DNA of 64,000 nucleotides, from positions 17,110,370-17,174,369 of the forward strand of contig NC_045140.1 in the NCBI RefSeq assembly GCF_008831285.2, in the 5' to 3' direction. The translations under genes and the position numbers were made by a program. Under the pieces are notes generated by a model, which saw only the letters and a program-made list of their open reading frames with translations, had not been told where the DNA came from and did not search any database. Within the stretch, counting starts at the first letter, position 1. Every line of letters starts with the position of its first letter. This document shows, piece after piece, positions 12,121 to 27,000 of the stretch. The stretch is from Nymphaea colorata. Taxonomy: Eukaryota > Streptophyta > Magnoliopsida > Nymphaeales > Nymphaeaceae.

Positions 12121-15100
12121 TCATGAAGATGGCATCTCTGACGAGGACGATGAATCAGATGGCGTGCATGAGAAAGCCCTCTGTTCAATGCTACTCATGC
12201 TTAGCTCCATGCTCCGCTTGACCATGTCTTGCAGTAACCTCTTTGCAGTTTCTGCTGCTTTCTCTGCACCATCAACCCGGGCAGCAATGTCATACACAAT
12301 AGTCTCGATCTCAGCCGATGACAATGGCTTCGGCTCACGGGTATCCCTTAACAGTTCGAGAAGGGCTCGTGCTCGGTGTTGGGCCTTTGCTGTCCCTTGC
12401 ACTGTCAGCTGGAGGAGTCCAGGGATCGCACCTTCCTGTAGGATAAGCTCCCTATATTTCTCTCTGCAACTCTGGCACAGGGCAAGCAACGCGCCAACTG
12501 CATGCTCTGTGCTGACAAGCGATCCATCTTCAATGGTTTCCACCAATGCCAGTATCCCACCTTCTGATGATGCGATCGCAATTATTCCTTCTTCAGTATG
12601 TGACAAAGACTCCAACAGAGCAGTAGTTTTCTCTGCAAATTTGGAGTACTTCTTGCATTCCTTGAGCAAGCTGATGAGAGGGAAGACAGCCCCAGAGTCA
12701 AGAATGGGGATTTGATTCTCTGTGCACGTGGAGAGGTTGTAAAGGGCAGTGACGGCATCCACCTTGCCCTGAACAGTTCCAGAGTTGAGAATTCGGCCCA
12801 AAAGTGGAGCAGCCCCAGCAGCTGTGATAATTGGCTTATTGGCAGGAGAGGCTGAAAGTGTAAGAACTGCAGCTGTAGCCAACTCTCTCAGACCACCGTC
12901 TTCAAGTTTCAGAAGCTCAATAAGTGGGGGAACAGCTCCAGCTTTCACGATCTTGACCTTGTTCCTGAAAAGAAAAATGAGAGCAAAATAACAATCAATA
13001 AATCAAAGGATGGAAAAGAGAAATTCAATAACCATACTGTTTCTAAACGACAAGGCTTCAAAATGCCGTTCAAAAATCAATATTTACGATACTGATTTCA
13101 AAAAACTTGATGACGGAGAATCACATCAAGAATCCAAGCAACTGAACACTAAATTTAGCAAATTTCTGCACAAAATTCAGATAAGAGTGGCTCATCAAAT
13201 TTCTTTTGTAGATAGATTGATAATTTGATACAGTTGAATTAGATGAATTCTTTTTCCTCCCATGCATGGAGAGAATAAAACATTATCACTGATATTTAGC
13301 AGATGGGAGAAGAAGTATGGATAAAAAAACCTAATTCCCAAACTACTACCCCAAGCAGGAAATTAACAATATTTACACAACCATACAGATGGAAGTGGAA
13401 GTCTACAGCTGGACTTCAAAGACAAACGTGTGCAAAGGCCCTCAAATTAAAAGGACACATTCACTATCTCTTATTTTGAACGTTGCACAACTGAAAAGCA
13501 ACAAAAATGGACTGCATAATGCAGAACCAACCTCTGACATGATGTACCCATTCGTGAAACGCACACATCATAAGAACATGTAGAGGCATTAGACGAAAAA
13601 TAAAAGGATAACTGGGACCTACAGTCCAAACGCTAACTAGTGCATAGAGCACCAATATCTGCATGGAGCAAAAAGATAAATTGCATGAATACATTAAAAA
13701 TAAATAAAAAAAGGTGATCTAGATGCCCCAGCTAGGCAGTTCTAAGTGCTAGACATGCAGCTTAATCACAAGACTGTTGAAGACCAAGATAGAAGCGATT
13801 GAAGGTGACATGAAGGATCACAAGGTATCTAAGGTTGCACCAACTTAGAATAGGAACAGATAAAGAAAACCAGTAAACACAATTCTTTTACTTGGGATAA
13901 GGACTGATAAAGGGATGATGATGAACTGGGATGACTTGAATCTAACAGACTGCAAATTAAGATTTGTAAACATCTACAGCAAGGTAAAGATAAGATCAAT
14001 TTTATCCTCACATAAGCCCTACCTTCAAGGGGATAGCAAGCTCCTTCTTTCATTTCAAAAAAGTTCCTGAACCAGAATAGTTCAGCTGGTAGAGCAGAGG
14101 CCTCAAATCCTCCTGCCACTGGTTCAATTCTACTTCCCGCCTATGTTAATTTATCAAATGTTTATGATTTTTTCACTAGATAATATATAGTCAACCTCTT
14201 AGATCAAGATTTTTTACTCCTGCCAAGTTCGCTAGGGAAGCAGTGGCAAATTAATATCTTCATTTGGCTTGTTCCACAAAAGATCAGCCACGGAATGCTC
14301 AAGTTACATGCTCAAGCTCCAAATGGAGTTCATGTGAATAAAATTCCATTCGGATGGTCCCGATGCATATAGAACACTTGTATGACCATGCTGCACAAAA
14401 GTATAGGGCAGGATGATCAGATATGTCACCAATAAAATGCCCCGTTCACCTGGTATGAGTTTGGACTTTGGACTTTAGAGTTTAGACGTTCAAGTTGAAA
14501 GAAGTGAAGAGCTTTAGTTACCAGATTTTTGTTATCGTACTGTGGCAGGAACGTGGAACAAACCAATTTATCAACCCAATAATAAGATGGTAAGCTACAT
14601 CAGGATTGAGACATGACCGAGATCCTTATTATGGGCAGCACTAAGGTGCCTTAACACATGTAACAGCAGTAGCCAGTAAGAATAAATGTAAACGTCCCCC
14701 AACCACCAACCCCAACACCCCCACTCCCCCACCACCCCCCCCACCCAAAAAAAAAGGAGAGAGAGAGAACACTCCCACCAAACCCCAACACACACATGCA
14801 TGTAGTGTAAGGTTAGACCCATCATCCTGAATTTAATGACAAAAAGGAAAATATTCAATCATAGAATACAAAAAAAATAAATCACGAGTTATTTAAGCCA
14901 TATGCTAAAGGGAAAAGAAAAACCTAGAGACACAGAGAGAAACATACCTTCACAACAAGAAAAGTAAAAACAAACAAAAAAATTGTACAGAAACTCGGTC
15001 ATGACATAATCAGAATGACCTGAAAATGCTATAAACACTCGGTAGCAAGGTAAAAAGCACAAGTGGAAACAAAAGGAAATAATCAAGTCCTCAAGTGATG

Positions 15101-16733
15101 TGACACACCAAAGAACATATTCACATCATCTAACACTGACAAGTGACAACAAACAGCAATCATGTCACTAAAAAGACAAATGCATAAACATGGAAACCTC
15201 AAGGAAATCATCTAATGGAACCTGAATGAGCCAAGCATCAGCAAAATCACAATTTCACAGCAGAGATACAGTCATAAATTCACACCTCTAAGAGAAAAAG
15301 ATGACGTTATATTTTAGTCTAGTTATTGTACACTCTTCAGATGAGGAAAAGAAAACTCTCCATTATAAAGACAATGCTTTAGAAGCAGCGAAAAAGGCTT
15401 CTGGAATAATCTAGCTCAATAGTAGAATTCGAAGACATCTAAATATCAGATATAAAAACAAGAGAAGGCCAATAATGCCAACATAACGGCAAAAATACTG
15501 GAACTTCATCCAAGAGCACTTGGATGACTATTATATGCCTACCATAATTTTTTTTTTTAAAAAAAATTCGGATGATGAAAGCAGAAAAAGGAGATGATTT
15601 AAATGGATTCAGGAAAAAAGGCAAAAAGTTACATAGGAGTTCCTGCAACTGGTGCTATGGGCGACGAAAGTGTCGACCATAACGAGCAACACCAGAAGAA
15701 GTTGCAAACATACAATTCGACATGCAGCAGAGTAAAAGAACGGTGTTGTCGATGGTAAGAGTGCCGAAAAAATATCATTCTGAACACTTAAGCTTGTTAT
15801 TATCCTAATCGTAGGACAGTAGGATAAGTGAACAGGATGAAGAACGAAGCACACTTCCACCGAAGAAATGTTGAGCAATTGCAGACATTTCAAAAAAGTG
15901 ATGATAAGATGCTAATGGCTTCAGATAGGGAAGAAAACAGCGTTCCTCAATTTCCCGGAGAAAATAATTAAGGCAAACGAAATTAGGTCAACAAACGAGA
16001 GAGAACAGAGCCTTCAATCATTTCAGGCAAGCTGAAGAAAGCTACGGTTCTAACTCGCTATTATCCTGCTGATGACAAGCACAGTAACATAAAGAAGACT
16101 GGGCAGTTCCAGAAAAGATATAAGCATCCTGAACGACAGCTAACAGAAAGATAACCCGACTTCTCCTGACTACAGCCACTGCCGACGTAAACTCGAATAC
16201 ACGAATACTGGTCACTTCAAAAGTAGATATAAAAGGGCACCACCCTCAGATTCAGCAAGAGAAAAGGAGGAAGAAAGCAAGTGAGATGCAAAAATAACAA
16301 TCAAAAGGACATCTCTGCTGTTTCAACACAAAAACAAGAAAATGATGACGATGATGATGGGGGGGACGGGGGAGTCCCAATCATAGGTCTGCCCACAAAG
16401 AGAAAACCAAAAGGGGAAGGGGATGAGCCCTTACCGCTCGTTGCGAACGGCCAGATTGAGAAGGGCGAGCAACGAGGCCTCCTTGGCGTCGATCTCCGAC
16501 GAATTGAGCATGGAGATGAGCGGGGGGATGACGCCGGCGGCCGCGAAGCTAGATCTGGTTCTGACGGAGGACCTGGCAAGCTTCCGTATGTCCCTGGCCG
16601 CCTGAATCCGCTGCTCCAGCCCTCCGTTGAAGAGGTTCCGGGCGGCGTCCTGAATCAGGGCCTGCTTCTTGAGGCTCCACGATTCGGCGTCGTCCTCCTC
16701 CTCGTCCGGGCGGATAGGAAGAAGATGTCCCAT
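12121..16733 (-). CDS. Armadillo-repeat protein (AT3G03440-like), two exons
   Basis: An all-helical ARM-repeat scaffold of the plant group often auto-named U-box protein 4-like; no U-box is present. Exon 1 is 16733-16435 and ends AAC GAG CG before gtaagg. Exon 2 is 12964-12121 after tttcag. The split Arg codon restores the ARM junction AVRNER-NKVKIVKAGAVPP. The product is 380 residues. The N-terminus is acidic (EEEDDAESWSLKKQALIQ); ARM repeats run from about residue 45 to 320 with repeated GAVPPLIELL / GAAPLLGRIL / GAVFPLISLL helices; the tail is Ser-rich. I chose the ATG at 16733 because the sequence upstream is a GA-rich run typical of a plant leader. An in-frame ATG at 16832 would add 33 low-complexity Arg/Glu residues. 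The intron is 3.47 kb. Related proteins act as protein-binding scaffolds, but the partner is unknown. Confidence 0.85.
14071..14142 (+). pseudogene. tRNA-Phe-like organelle-derived tRNA fossil
   Basis: A 72-bp stretch inside the ARM-gene intron resembles the plant organellar tRNA-Phe. The D-arm block cagctggtagagcagagg matches the plastid form, and a T-loop block ggttcaattc follows at the right spacing. The anticodon region reads cctcaaat instead of the GAA-containing loop, the anticodon stem is out of register and the acceptor ends do not pair. The 3' part looks closer to the mitochondrial form, so the donor genome is uncertain. Not a working tRNA. Confidence 0.55.
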
Positions 16734-17799
16734 CTCTCTTCCGTCTTCCCTCGTCCCTCCCAAACCCCTTCCTTCCCTTCCCTTCTCCCTCTCACTTCTT
16801 CTATCTCTCTCTCTCGGCCTGCTCTCTCCCACGCTTCCTCCATCACTTTATACGTCCCAGTGTCCCACCCTCCTTCTTGCAAGAAATTTCCCATAACACT
16901 CCCTTTTTACTCTAATTGACTCGGAAGAGCCCCTAACTCAAGGAAATCGTTAAATGCATCAGGAGAAATTAATTGTTAAGACTCCTCGTTATCTGGGAAC
17001 CTCTGCCGACAAAAAGCTTTTCGAACTATTCCCTACTTATTTTACTATTATAATATATGGGAGTAAATTTAAAGATTGTCAAAAAATAATCCATGATATT
17101 TTCAGAAACGAATATTTTTCAAGAACATTGTGAGGTTTTCGGCTTTATATAAGTTTAATGGACGCCTGGCCACAAAAATAAGAGGCTATCAGAAGCTGCT
17201 GCTTTTATATGCAAGAATTGCCAAAGATCCAAAATCTCGGCCAACATTATATCTGAATATAATTTAATTTTTCCAACCATAAAAGACGATTATAAGAGAA
17301 CTATTTGAAGCAATTTGTGAGATCAACTTTATTTATAATTTAAAATATAACTATTAACTTGTATTTCAGATTTCCAAATAAACATAATTTTGCATAAACG
17401 ATAATTTTCATATTTATTTAAGCATTATATTCTTTGAACTATATATATCCGTGCGACTATGATATTTCAGGTTAAAGAGTACTTGTCGGCAGGGCTTCGT
17501 TAGCAGAGCGTTTATAAGGTGTCAGTGCAGCCGGATTACATTCCAAATCCGGATCCGAAGAAATACGAAGATCCAAATAGCTACCAGCACCCGGAAAAAT
17601 ATCACTCCAAACACAATTTCAATTTTCATGCCAAACGTAACCCCCCTTAATACTAATGAATAGGATCAAATCGGGTGAAAAATAAATTTTCCGCCGGACC
17701 TGGTTCAGATTTTATATCCAAAATCTATCGATGCTTTTAGCTCACCAATATCACTCAAAACCAAGTCCATGTTTCTAAAAGCCGCAACAAGTCGAGCTA

Positions 17800-18025
17800 A
17801 CTCAGACCCAAGTCACTCGTGTAAGTTTGATTCGAGTTCGACTAGTTTACTCCAATGTGAGCTAAAACTCGAGTTATAAATGACTCGAGTTCGAGTTACA
17901 CAAGCTGGATTGAGTTCAATCTAGTAGAGCTTGAGGCTACCTCAAAAAGCTCGACTCGTGCTCGAGCCAATCAATATGCGATCAAGCCGAGCTAGAGCTC
18001 GGCTTGCACATTTTCCATCCCTAGG
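17800..18025. repeat. CTCGAG-rich degenerate element, truncated copy
   Basis: A stretch dense in gagttcgagtt / gctcgagcc motifs ends in ttttccatccctaggg. Read on the minus strand that gives TAGGGATGGAAAA, which resembles hAT-type terminal repeats. A matching left terminus is not visible. The same motif family recurs at 38500-38895 and 52320-52690. Confidence 0.5.
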
Positions 18026-20037
18026 GCTCATGTTGGATAGGAACCTACCAGATATGGGTTCAACTTGTTGCAAAAGGGTGTGGGACATGGAGACCCAGAT
18101 CCAACTACAAAGAAACATGAGGTCTGCTAAAGAAACTGCTGAAAACAACCAGTTTCAATTAATACAATACCAAGCTCGATACTTTGATATGGACCCAAAT
18201 ATTAGCTCCTGGAGAAAATTGTGATGTTAATTGGACCCGGATCCAGGAAAGTCGATGTCCATATCTGAAAAGCATTCATGATGAACGCAGTTGGATCTGT
18301 TCATATTGCATTATTGTCCTTGGTGACGTAGTCTCCCACTTCAACAAAGTGTAACATTATTGAAAAAATAAATAAAAAAGCAAACAGCAAAGAGCAGCTG
18401 CCGACAAGAATGGAAGATAGTTTAGAGTTGGTGAGTCAAGAAAACGTGAAAAAGGAAAGAAACTATTCGTATATAAAAATCGTCTTGCTTTCAAAAGCGA
18501 CTGAGGGAAAAGAAAATTCACTAAATTCCAATTTTTAACGTTATAAACCATACCCATAAAAAGCTATAGTCGGAGGAATTTTCCTCCAAAGCAAAGCCAA
18601 AAAGGTAGCGTAGGAATTAAAAATATATTTGTCCAAAACGATTCTCATCCGGTAGATAAATTCGATTCGAGTAAGTTCTTTTAAATATCAATTGTTCCTT
18701 AAATTTTTATATTCCAAATATTCTTATCCAAAGCCAAAAGGCTTTTGCTAGGCGTGAGAAAAGGATAAAGAATTTGGATTTTTATCGAAAGCCTGCTACT
18801 TACATGAACTGTGAACATACATTTAGATGTGTGATCAGCTCATAAATCTTGCTAAAGAGTTGAACTCATTTATGATCAAGTTTGGACTCATTTATGATCA
18901 CCAAGTATGTACGCAATCAATGAATAGTTTCACAAGTTATTTATGAGTCCAGACGAGGCTGACTTGGTTCTTTTTGGCTCCTTTTCCATCTACAATACTA
19001 AGATTGCCAACTAGAACTAACTTTGGATCCTTATTATAACTAGCAAGTATAAATGCAAACCCAGCAAGGAGCCCACTAGTTGAGTCCAGTGCTGAATTTA
19101 GATGGCATTCTCAGTAGTGTATCTAACATGACATCCAACTGAATTTGACCCACTTTCATGAACATGACAAAAGCATCTACATGCACTTAATTTTGGTAGT
19201 CTATTAAATGAAGTTGCTGATGAATGTGGACCATGCGTGTAAGCCACCGCATGTGCGTGAGGTCCCACGTCTACCATCACTAAGATTTCATTGAGGGATG
19301 TAGTTCAGATTTCATCACAAAATTGTTCAAACTACACAGACGGTGTTCAAAGGGATGGGGAAGATTGCTGGGGAAGGGAAAGTTTACAAAATGGGGAAAG
19401 GAAAGGGGACGGCGTTCTCTTTTGTATCTACTCTGCAAATGGAATGAAATTTGGTAACTGCCATGGTCACAAGCATATGGCGTGTTGGAAACACCTATGC
19501 TCAAAGGTTAAACAGATATAAGACAAAGAACTTTAGATTTGATGTTAATGTGCAAACAAAAATGAAGTTATATGGTAGGAAAACTGAATGATATGCACCA
19601 AGCTTTATTGTTTCACATGTGATCTGGACTAAAAGTGTCAATTTCATCGTTAAGAATAGTTTTGATTGTTAATATCATCATCTGGGTAAAACTTTTTTAG
19701 ACGAAGTTGTAAATTTCTAAACTGTCAAATATTGATGTAGTGCGAGCATTTTCATTCATTACGCCCTCAATTTTCCATAGTATACATCAAAATTATGCGA
19801 TTGAGAATTTGTGCTTTATTGAAATCACTATCAAACTGCCTTAGAAGCTTTCAAGGCCGCAGAACATTTAATCATGCATTTAATGCATAACTTTATCAAA
19901 ACGTCTCAGTTTAAAAGAAACTACCACGACGAGAAATGAAACTTTGGGATTAACCAACGTACACTACACGCGGTTCACCTATGAAAAGATGGACCGCCCA
20001 ACACGGGAAGGCTTTTCCTCTTGACTTTGCAAAATCA

Positions 20038-20108
20038 CCTTTGGCTCATACGAATTAGTGAAAACATCACCATCTTTGGCTCATACGAATTAGTGAAAAC
20101 ATCACCAC
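20038..20108. repeat. 35-bp tandem pair
   Basis: The unit beginning ctttggctcatacgaatt occurs twice head to tail with a period of 35 bp and almost no differences. Confidence 0.85.
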
Positions 20109-21063
20109 CTTCGCCATCGTTGATGAGAATCACTCCTTTTACAAAATGTTAAAATATACAATATAATAAATTTATGCAAAAACTTAGACACATGTGTGGC
20201 ACAGAGAGAGAGAGAGAGAGAGCAACCAAAAGTTACCATCATAAAGCAATGTAGGTGAATTTCAAAATTCCAAGGAGAGTAACTGGACAATAACAGCATC
20301 TGAAAATCATGGAAATAAATTCATGGAATTTTCAAATTAGTGCATTAGCATTATGACCTGCGGAAAAACAACGATGTTGAATGGAAATACCTGTTGTTAT
20401 CTTCTAAATAGAGAGGTCCACAACCGGCACTCGCCAAATACAGTTCACCTCGTTAAAAAAGGGCCACTGGAGACGTCAAGGTTTCTTTAGGGAGAGAGAA
20501 AGCGAGATGGAAAGTTTGGGTAATGATAGCCCGAAAAAGTGAAAATTGTAGAACTCTTAGGAGGCTTCGGAGATAATATCAGTATTTGAGAATCTTGGAA
20601 TATGTCCATGATATTTCAAGATTAGTGCACTGGGTTTCCTGTTTATATTCAAATCAATCATTTCGAGTCCAGCACTTCAACAAACTCTCCCGAAGTTTGC
20701 ACGTTTACAAGATTGTAGATACCTCTGGTATCTGCTAAATAGTAATTTTTGACACGAATATTGCTCCAAGACATCTATAATTCTTCAGTAGCATGCCTGA
20801 TGAGAATAGCATGTTGTGGAAGACTCTACATTGCAAAAAGGATCCAACCTGTTCCCATGCCAAAACTCAATTCATCAGCTAGAAATCAATTGGAAGAACG
20901 AAGGACCTGCAAATGGCCATGAAAATTCCTTCATAAGAATGATATGACTCTTCCATGCACTCCTCAGGTCAGCAAGTAATCCACAGAGGTGGACAGAAGA
21001 CAGCTGCTGCGTTGTGACCCATAATGCCCATATGGAGAAAAAGATGACAAGCACCATAGAGCT

Positions 21064-24000
21064 CTAGTGTCTGTGAGAATGTTTTCTGCTGCTAAAATGA
21101 CTATTCCCCTTCTCTCTACTTCGTCTGTGGATAATTCTCAAAATTACAGTAATAACACCAATGGAAGCCATTGCATAGCAAGCTTGATATGGTGCCAATT
21201 GAAGAGCAGAAAAATAACAGCAGTAACCAGCAAGAAAGTAAAAAAAGCTCAACCCAACTTCTCTCCCATGCATGCCAGGTAATGGGAACAAAGGAATGTT
21301 ATGCTCTGGCTTCCAACCACAAAGACCATGGAGCATGACTCCAACTGAAAGTGCTGAATCAATGAACCATGGGAAGCTTTGGCCCATCCCAATTCTCTGA
21401 AAGACAACAGCTAACATTATTCAAGTTTACCAAAAAATAATCACCAGAAGTTACTATTTCTAGAACCAATTCATCAGCCCTACATAGCTGAGCTCCAAAA
21501 GAGAAAAAGTGAACAAAAGCATTTGAGGGTCATAAAGGGCTCAAATCATGTCGACACAATATTAAAATGGATGATGTGTTTCTGATCGACAAGAAAGCTC
21601 TTGTCGTATGCATGTGCTAACTGAAAAAGACGGTATGGCACAATGTATCATCACATAGTCTGACCCCCAAAAAAAAAAAAAAAATGCAAGGCCCATCCTT
21701 CCAAGAGAACAAACTTTGCAATGATATTCAAATGCTTGGATGACTTTTAAGTAAAAATGGGGCATCGACAAATATCAAAAGGCATCTAATGTTTATTCCA
21801 ATCCCCGTAGTCAGATCCAGTAGACTAGGATCCAGTTGCGCATTTTAGACTTATTTGATGGATATCCAGATTGATTGGCATGTATCCATGTACAATGGAG
21901 ACCAGAGTATATAGTATTATTTTCATGAGAATCCGTCCAATGTGTCAATAATTTCAGACTTTCAGTTCACTGATTTAAAAATAACCCATCCACATGAATG
22001 TGATAATAGAAAACTTAACAAATCTTAGTGGAAATACATTTGAATGATATCATAATGGACATCCATTTCAAATTCTGTCTCAAAAAATGACAACATTTTC
22101 ACAAAATATCAAGCTCATAAAGACTAAAAACATATTGAACTAGTTTATCGAATTATCATTCATGATGAATACCCCACAGACAACTGAATTCACCATGTCA
22201 TCACTCATCACATATCAAAATACCAAGGAATCAACACATACCTGAGTCCATGCAACAAGTGATGGGACAAACATAAGTGCTGCAAACAAATGCAACATAA
22301 GCAAGCCCTGTCGGTAGTGAAAAATATCCAATTGTGTATCACCATAGCTCTTTGCAGAATTTGGGCTGGTAGAATGGTTATCATCCATTGGAAGAAGCTG
22401 ATCAAATGCATTGCTAGATTTAGATCGGCTGGATATACCACTTCTGACCTTTGCATTTAGCCACTTCTCCTTCTTCTGTGCATGGCTGCGAAAGCAAGCC
22501 GCCAAAAAACTGTTACAAAAACCGTAGCCACCTCTTAGGAGAAGAAGCCACAAACGCATGACTCTGCAAATTTCATGAAATTGAAGGTCTAGTGCTTTCC
22601 TGAGGTCATCAAGTATTACAGTGTCACATTATCGTTTTAAGTCCTGAACTAGCTATGTGTTCAACTTTACATGAAAAAAAAGCTTTCTACATTCTAAGAA
22701 AGCTTTAGTGGATGTATTAGCACTGCTGCACTGATAAATGTGGCTGATATAAGTAATATGGCAGGTAACACAGCCTTTCTTCCAGTCAAAATAAATTGTT
22801 ACATTCAAAAAATAAGGCTCGAAGACCTAAAATAAAAAATTTAAACATTCCAGTTGCCAAAAATTCAACGCACCACAAGGTCGTTCAGAGGTGCTTGGCT
22901 CATAAATTTTCTTCTCATGTCAATCCCATCCAGAACTATATGGAAGACAAATTCTATAAACTGGATATATGGAGACATTTCAAGGGAAAAGGTCAAAGTG
23001 GGCTATTAAAGGAATACCTGCAGAGGGCCATATGACAATTTGAAGCATGAGAAAGAAGCAGCACAATCAGCCCAAGGGCAGGATGAACAAAGCAGACCAG
23101 TGGAACTGTAACCAGTGCTACAACAGCAGTTGGGTTTCTTTGTATCATGCAAACCACCTATTGAAAAGTTAGAAATAAGAGAAAGACGGGTCACATATAC
23201 CATAACCAGCAAAGTTACCTTCCTGAAAACTGCACAAGTAAATGTAATTGCAGATGGATGCCCAGGAATTATCTGCTTTAGTGAATATGGAACCAGTGGC
23301 ATAGACTTACTTTTAACTAGTATAGTGTAAAAGCAGATTTTCCCATTAGAGAATAGCATTTTTTTGTAAAAGACTATTGAAGTCTTATCTGTAACTATTA
23401 CAACTTTAAATCAAATTGAAGCGTTTGGCAACACTACTTTCAACACAGATACTATAACAAACCATTTTTATCCCTTCAGATCTACAGAAATTTTTTATAA
23501 AGGAGTGAGTATTATCTTTTTAACAAAACTGCAAAGACAGCTAAATGTATTTCAAGACAATTGAGTGTCAAACAATTTACAGAAAACATAGAAGACATGG
23601 CCATCAACTTACATGCACATGTTCATTTGTGTGCTCAAACACTCATGGTCCATGTCATTTTAGTGGATGTGATGAAAGTAGATACCAGTGTATATCAAAC
23701 AGAGAGTTACTCCCTGATGAGTAATGATCTAGGCAAGATTAACAATTAATAAGTGTTCTAAGATAACTCATAGCTGATGAAAATCCTAATAGCCATGCCA
23801 ATGAAGGACTTTCACCTTAATTGAAGAAATGAAGGAAAATAATTTGGTGAATTTGAGTCGAAGGATGAAGCTAGCATTTCTTTCCCATGACTGCCACCTA
23901 CAAATACGACAAAGCATAAGATCATGCCACCCCACAACAGCAATTTACAAAAATTTCAGGAATTTTAAGAACATGCCACCACAAACACAGATATAAGCTC

Positions 24001-27000
24001 AACATCGAGCAAATATTATAGCAGACCCAGAGGCAATAAACAATCAGCAAGTTACCCACCGTTGACAAATAAAAACATGTGTGACAGCAGCAGCATAAAA
24101 GATTAATTTGGACACCAATACTAAAATGATAATTGTCCCGTTTGCAAGGAGGTAGCAAACTACAGAAACAATAACAAAGTTGGCAAATGGAGGAGACATC
24201 TGAGATGAAATGGCTGAAAGCAATCCAAACACCAATATTGGTACAAGAGCCAAGACAGTGAACATCTTTGGCATTCTCATATTGTATTCAATAGCTGAGA
24301 GTAGTGACGGCAATGGAAGATCAAGTTCCCAAGCACGTGCTTGTTGCATCATGGCAAAAAACAAAACAACTGTGCAGAAACCGAACACCTGCAGAATAAC
24401 ACAATCTAAGGTTAGAAATCCAAGAGTCAGCATCTGTATCAATTATTGTGCAATTGGTGATTACAATGAGGAGTCAGACCTGGGAACCATGCTGAAGTAA
24501 GAATCTACTCGCAGAGACTGTGGGAGATACAGAAGCACTGATTTTATAAGAACAATGTGGATCTACCTGCACATATCATGTACATTTAGTATAAGAACCA
24601 TACAAAGAAAAGAAAACATCAAACAGGGAAGTAAAGAAATCAATATCACTAGAAGATGAAGACAATACCATCAGCAAGATAGTGGTCTTATCAGATCCTG
24701 CATCTGATCCCCACATTGCAGGTGATGAATCTACCATAACAGTGTCAAGATACAAGTTTGGAATAATATGCAAACCAGATGTGGAGTCCCAAGCAAGTGC
24801 TACCGGTGGAAAGCAACGCAGTTTGCAGAGGCCTGAAATAAAGATCAAAGCTCTTGGTAAACAACTCATATCATCAGTAACATAAGCATGGTCAACTGTT
24901 CAATAATATTAAAGTTCTAAAGAGATATGCTTAAGGAATAAAATACAGACACTAATGCTACAAGCCAAAGTTGAGAAACCTCAACATATCAAGGACCAGC
25001 CTCCATGAAAGCATCCAAATTGCTATCAATTAACAGCATTAAATATCTGCAGCATTTTCACTGAATTTAGAAGATGACTCCAAGCTACCTGTGTGGCTAA
25101 TTTAGACCAGATCAGCCACAGGACATAGAAAATGACTCAAATATAATTCAATGCCTTCTGTAATAACAACAGCTTTTTTCAGCCACATGCAAGTAAACTC
25201 AGGATGTGTGACTATAGCATTGCATTCAAACAACAGACAAACACAAAGCCACCTTTTCAACACTAGTAACAAAGTCCCCAAGGTATTTAACAGAAAAAAG
25301 CTCCCCACTTATATAAGTCAAAAAGTTCCACAACTCTAGTTTCAACTCGACGACTCACATACTCGCCTGCTGTAAAGTTGTAAAAATGGAGAATCAAGTG
25401 ATTTGCACTGCAAAGTATGAAAAGTAGCAGTTATGAATTATGATATCAAACATCTCTCTAAAGTTCTTTCCTTACATACTGAAGCAGTGGGATAAGGCCA
25501 CAACATAACGGGAAGAAACAAAACAGCAACACAGCAACCTTTAATTTGGTAATAATATCCAGTTCTGAGCATGCCAAAAAATGTACGTCACTCACCACTG
25601 TGTTCAGCATCTCCAGCCTGCTCAATTGGAAGCCCAGAATCCTTTATTCCACAACCTGTTGTCTTCACTGACAAAGTAACAGGCAGAAGGCCAATACTGA
25701 TTGAGAATGACAAGTTCAATATAAGGGGATGATTCTCTGCCAGCAAGATCTCCTGCATGAGACAAATTGATGATAGTCCAAGATCAGAACAATTTTCTAT
25801 AATAAAAAGAGAAAATAATGAGACAACCAATATACAGGCTGAGAAAATGAAACAAGGAAGCATATCAAGCTATCTGAAACACCAACCTCTGGAATATAGG
25901 GAGAAAGAATAAGAGAGCTTGGAGAGAAAATTTTCTCTCCTTCTTTTGGACTGAAGAACTGCCCAACTGCCATGGAAGCTGCAGGAGGAGGCCTGCCTGA
26001 TATAGTCTGACATGAAACCATCACAAAAAATCACAAATCTATCATCATACATGAACAATCAAATCCAAGCTAGAAAGCACACATATGTTAAAATGGAGAC
26101 TATCTCACAACACACTGATACTAATGAAAATCTAAGGAATGGAATATAAAGCACCAAAACTATGTGAATTGAAAAGTCCACAACCTAGTTATGGTAAAGC
26201 TGAATCAAATGGCCTTACAAAGGGGTGGCCACCATTGCCACAAAACAAATATCGTTTTTGGGTATAAAATAGCAAGTTTTTTTCTTGGGTATAACACCAC
26301 AAAGTTGTTTTTCTAGGGAAAATCTCCACAAGTTTTAAAGAAGCTAAAAAATTAAAAATAAAATCTGAAAATAAAAATCTGGCAATTAAAGAATGTAAAA
26401 AACGTGAAATAAACACAAAAAAACGAAAAAATGAAAAGAAAACGTGAAAAATGTAAAAAAAAAAACACAAACGAAAGGGACTTTTTTTTTTAATGTGAAT
26501 AAAACGTGTTTTTTTTCTTTTTTGATATTCTTTAAAAAAAACGTGTTTCTCGGGAAAATCTCAGCGAGGTTTTTCTCATGTATTTTTTGGAAAATTGTTC
26601 TTCTTGGTTAAGTCTCGAGAAAAACTCAACAGATTTAAAAAATTAAAAATAATAAAAAACACAAAAAAATCTTTAAAATTTTAAAAAAAGTATTAAAATC
26701 TCAGGAAAAATTGTGAGATTTTCATTTTAGGCAAGATTTTCAAAATCTCACAATTTTTTCCCCATTTTTTTGTTTTTTGATTATCTCGTAAATATCAAAT
26801 AATTTTTTAAAATATCGCAATATCTGTGACACTGGATCATACCTTCCATATCCACATCCACACCCATGTGTCCTAGAATACACCTCGTATTGTACCGCAA
26901 TATAAGATAGGGCAATGTATCACAGCAACCTCTCAGACCAAGCATGTGTGACAACCAAACCATTTTATTTACTTCAATGTATTCATCCAGCTAAATGACA

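Larger units (their letters stand above)
16734..21063. other. Gene-free intergenic stretch
   Basis: The first ~150 bp form the GA-rich leader and promoter side of the ARM gene. Beyond that no coding gene can be supported. The region holds a degenerate CTCGAG-rich element (17800-18025), AT-rich DNA with ggatcc-type motifs at 17530-17600, a 35-bp tandem pair (20038-20108) and an AG microsatellite near 20202-20222. The right end is the 3' flank of the PGAP1-like gene. Confidence 0.5.

Noticed and set aside
12121-16832. U-box E3 ligase identity for the ARM gene
   Set aside because: No U-box sequence precedes the ARM repeats in either start option, so only the ARM scaffold is supported.
16281-16919. 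212-codon plus-strand ORF
   Set aside because: Antisense to ARM-gene exon 1 and its GA/CT-rich leader; low-complexity Ser/Leu/Pro composition.
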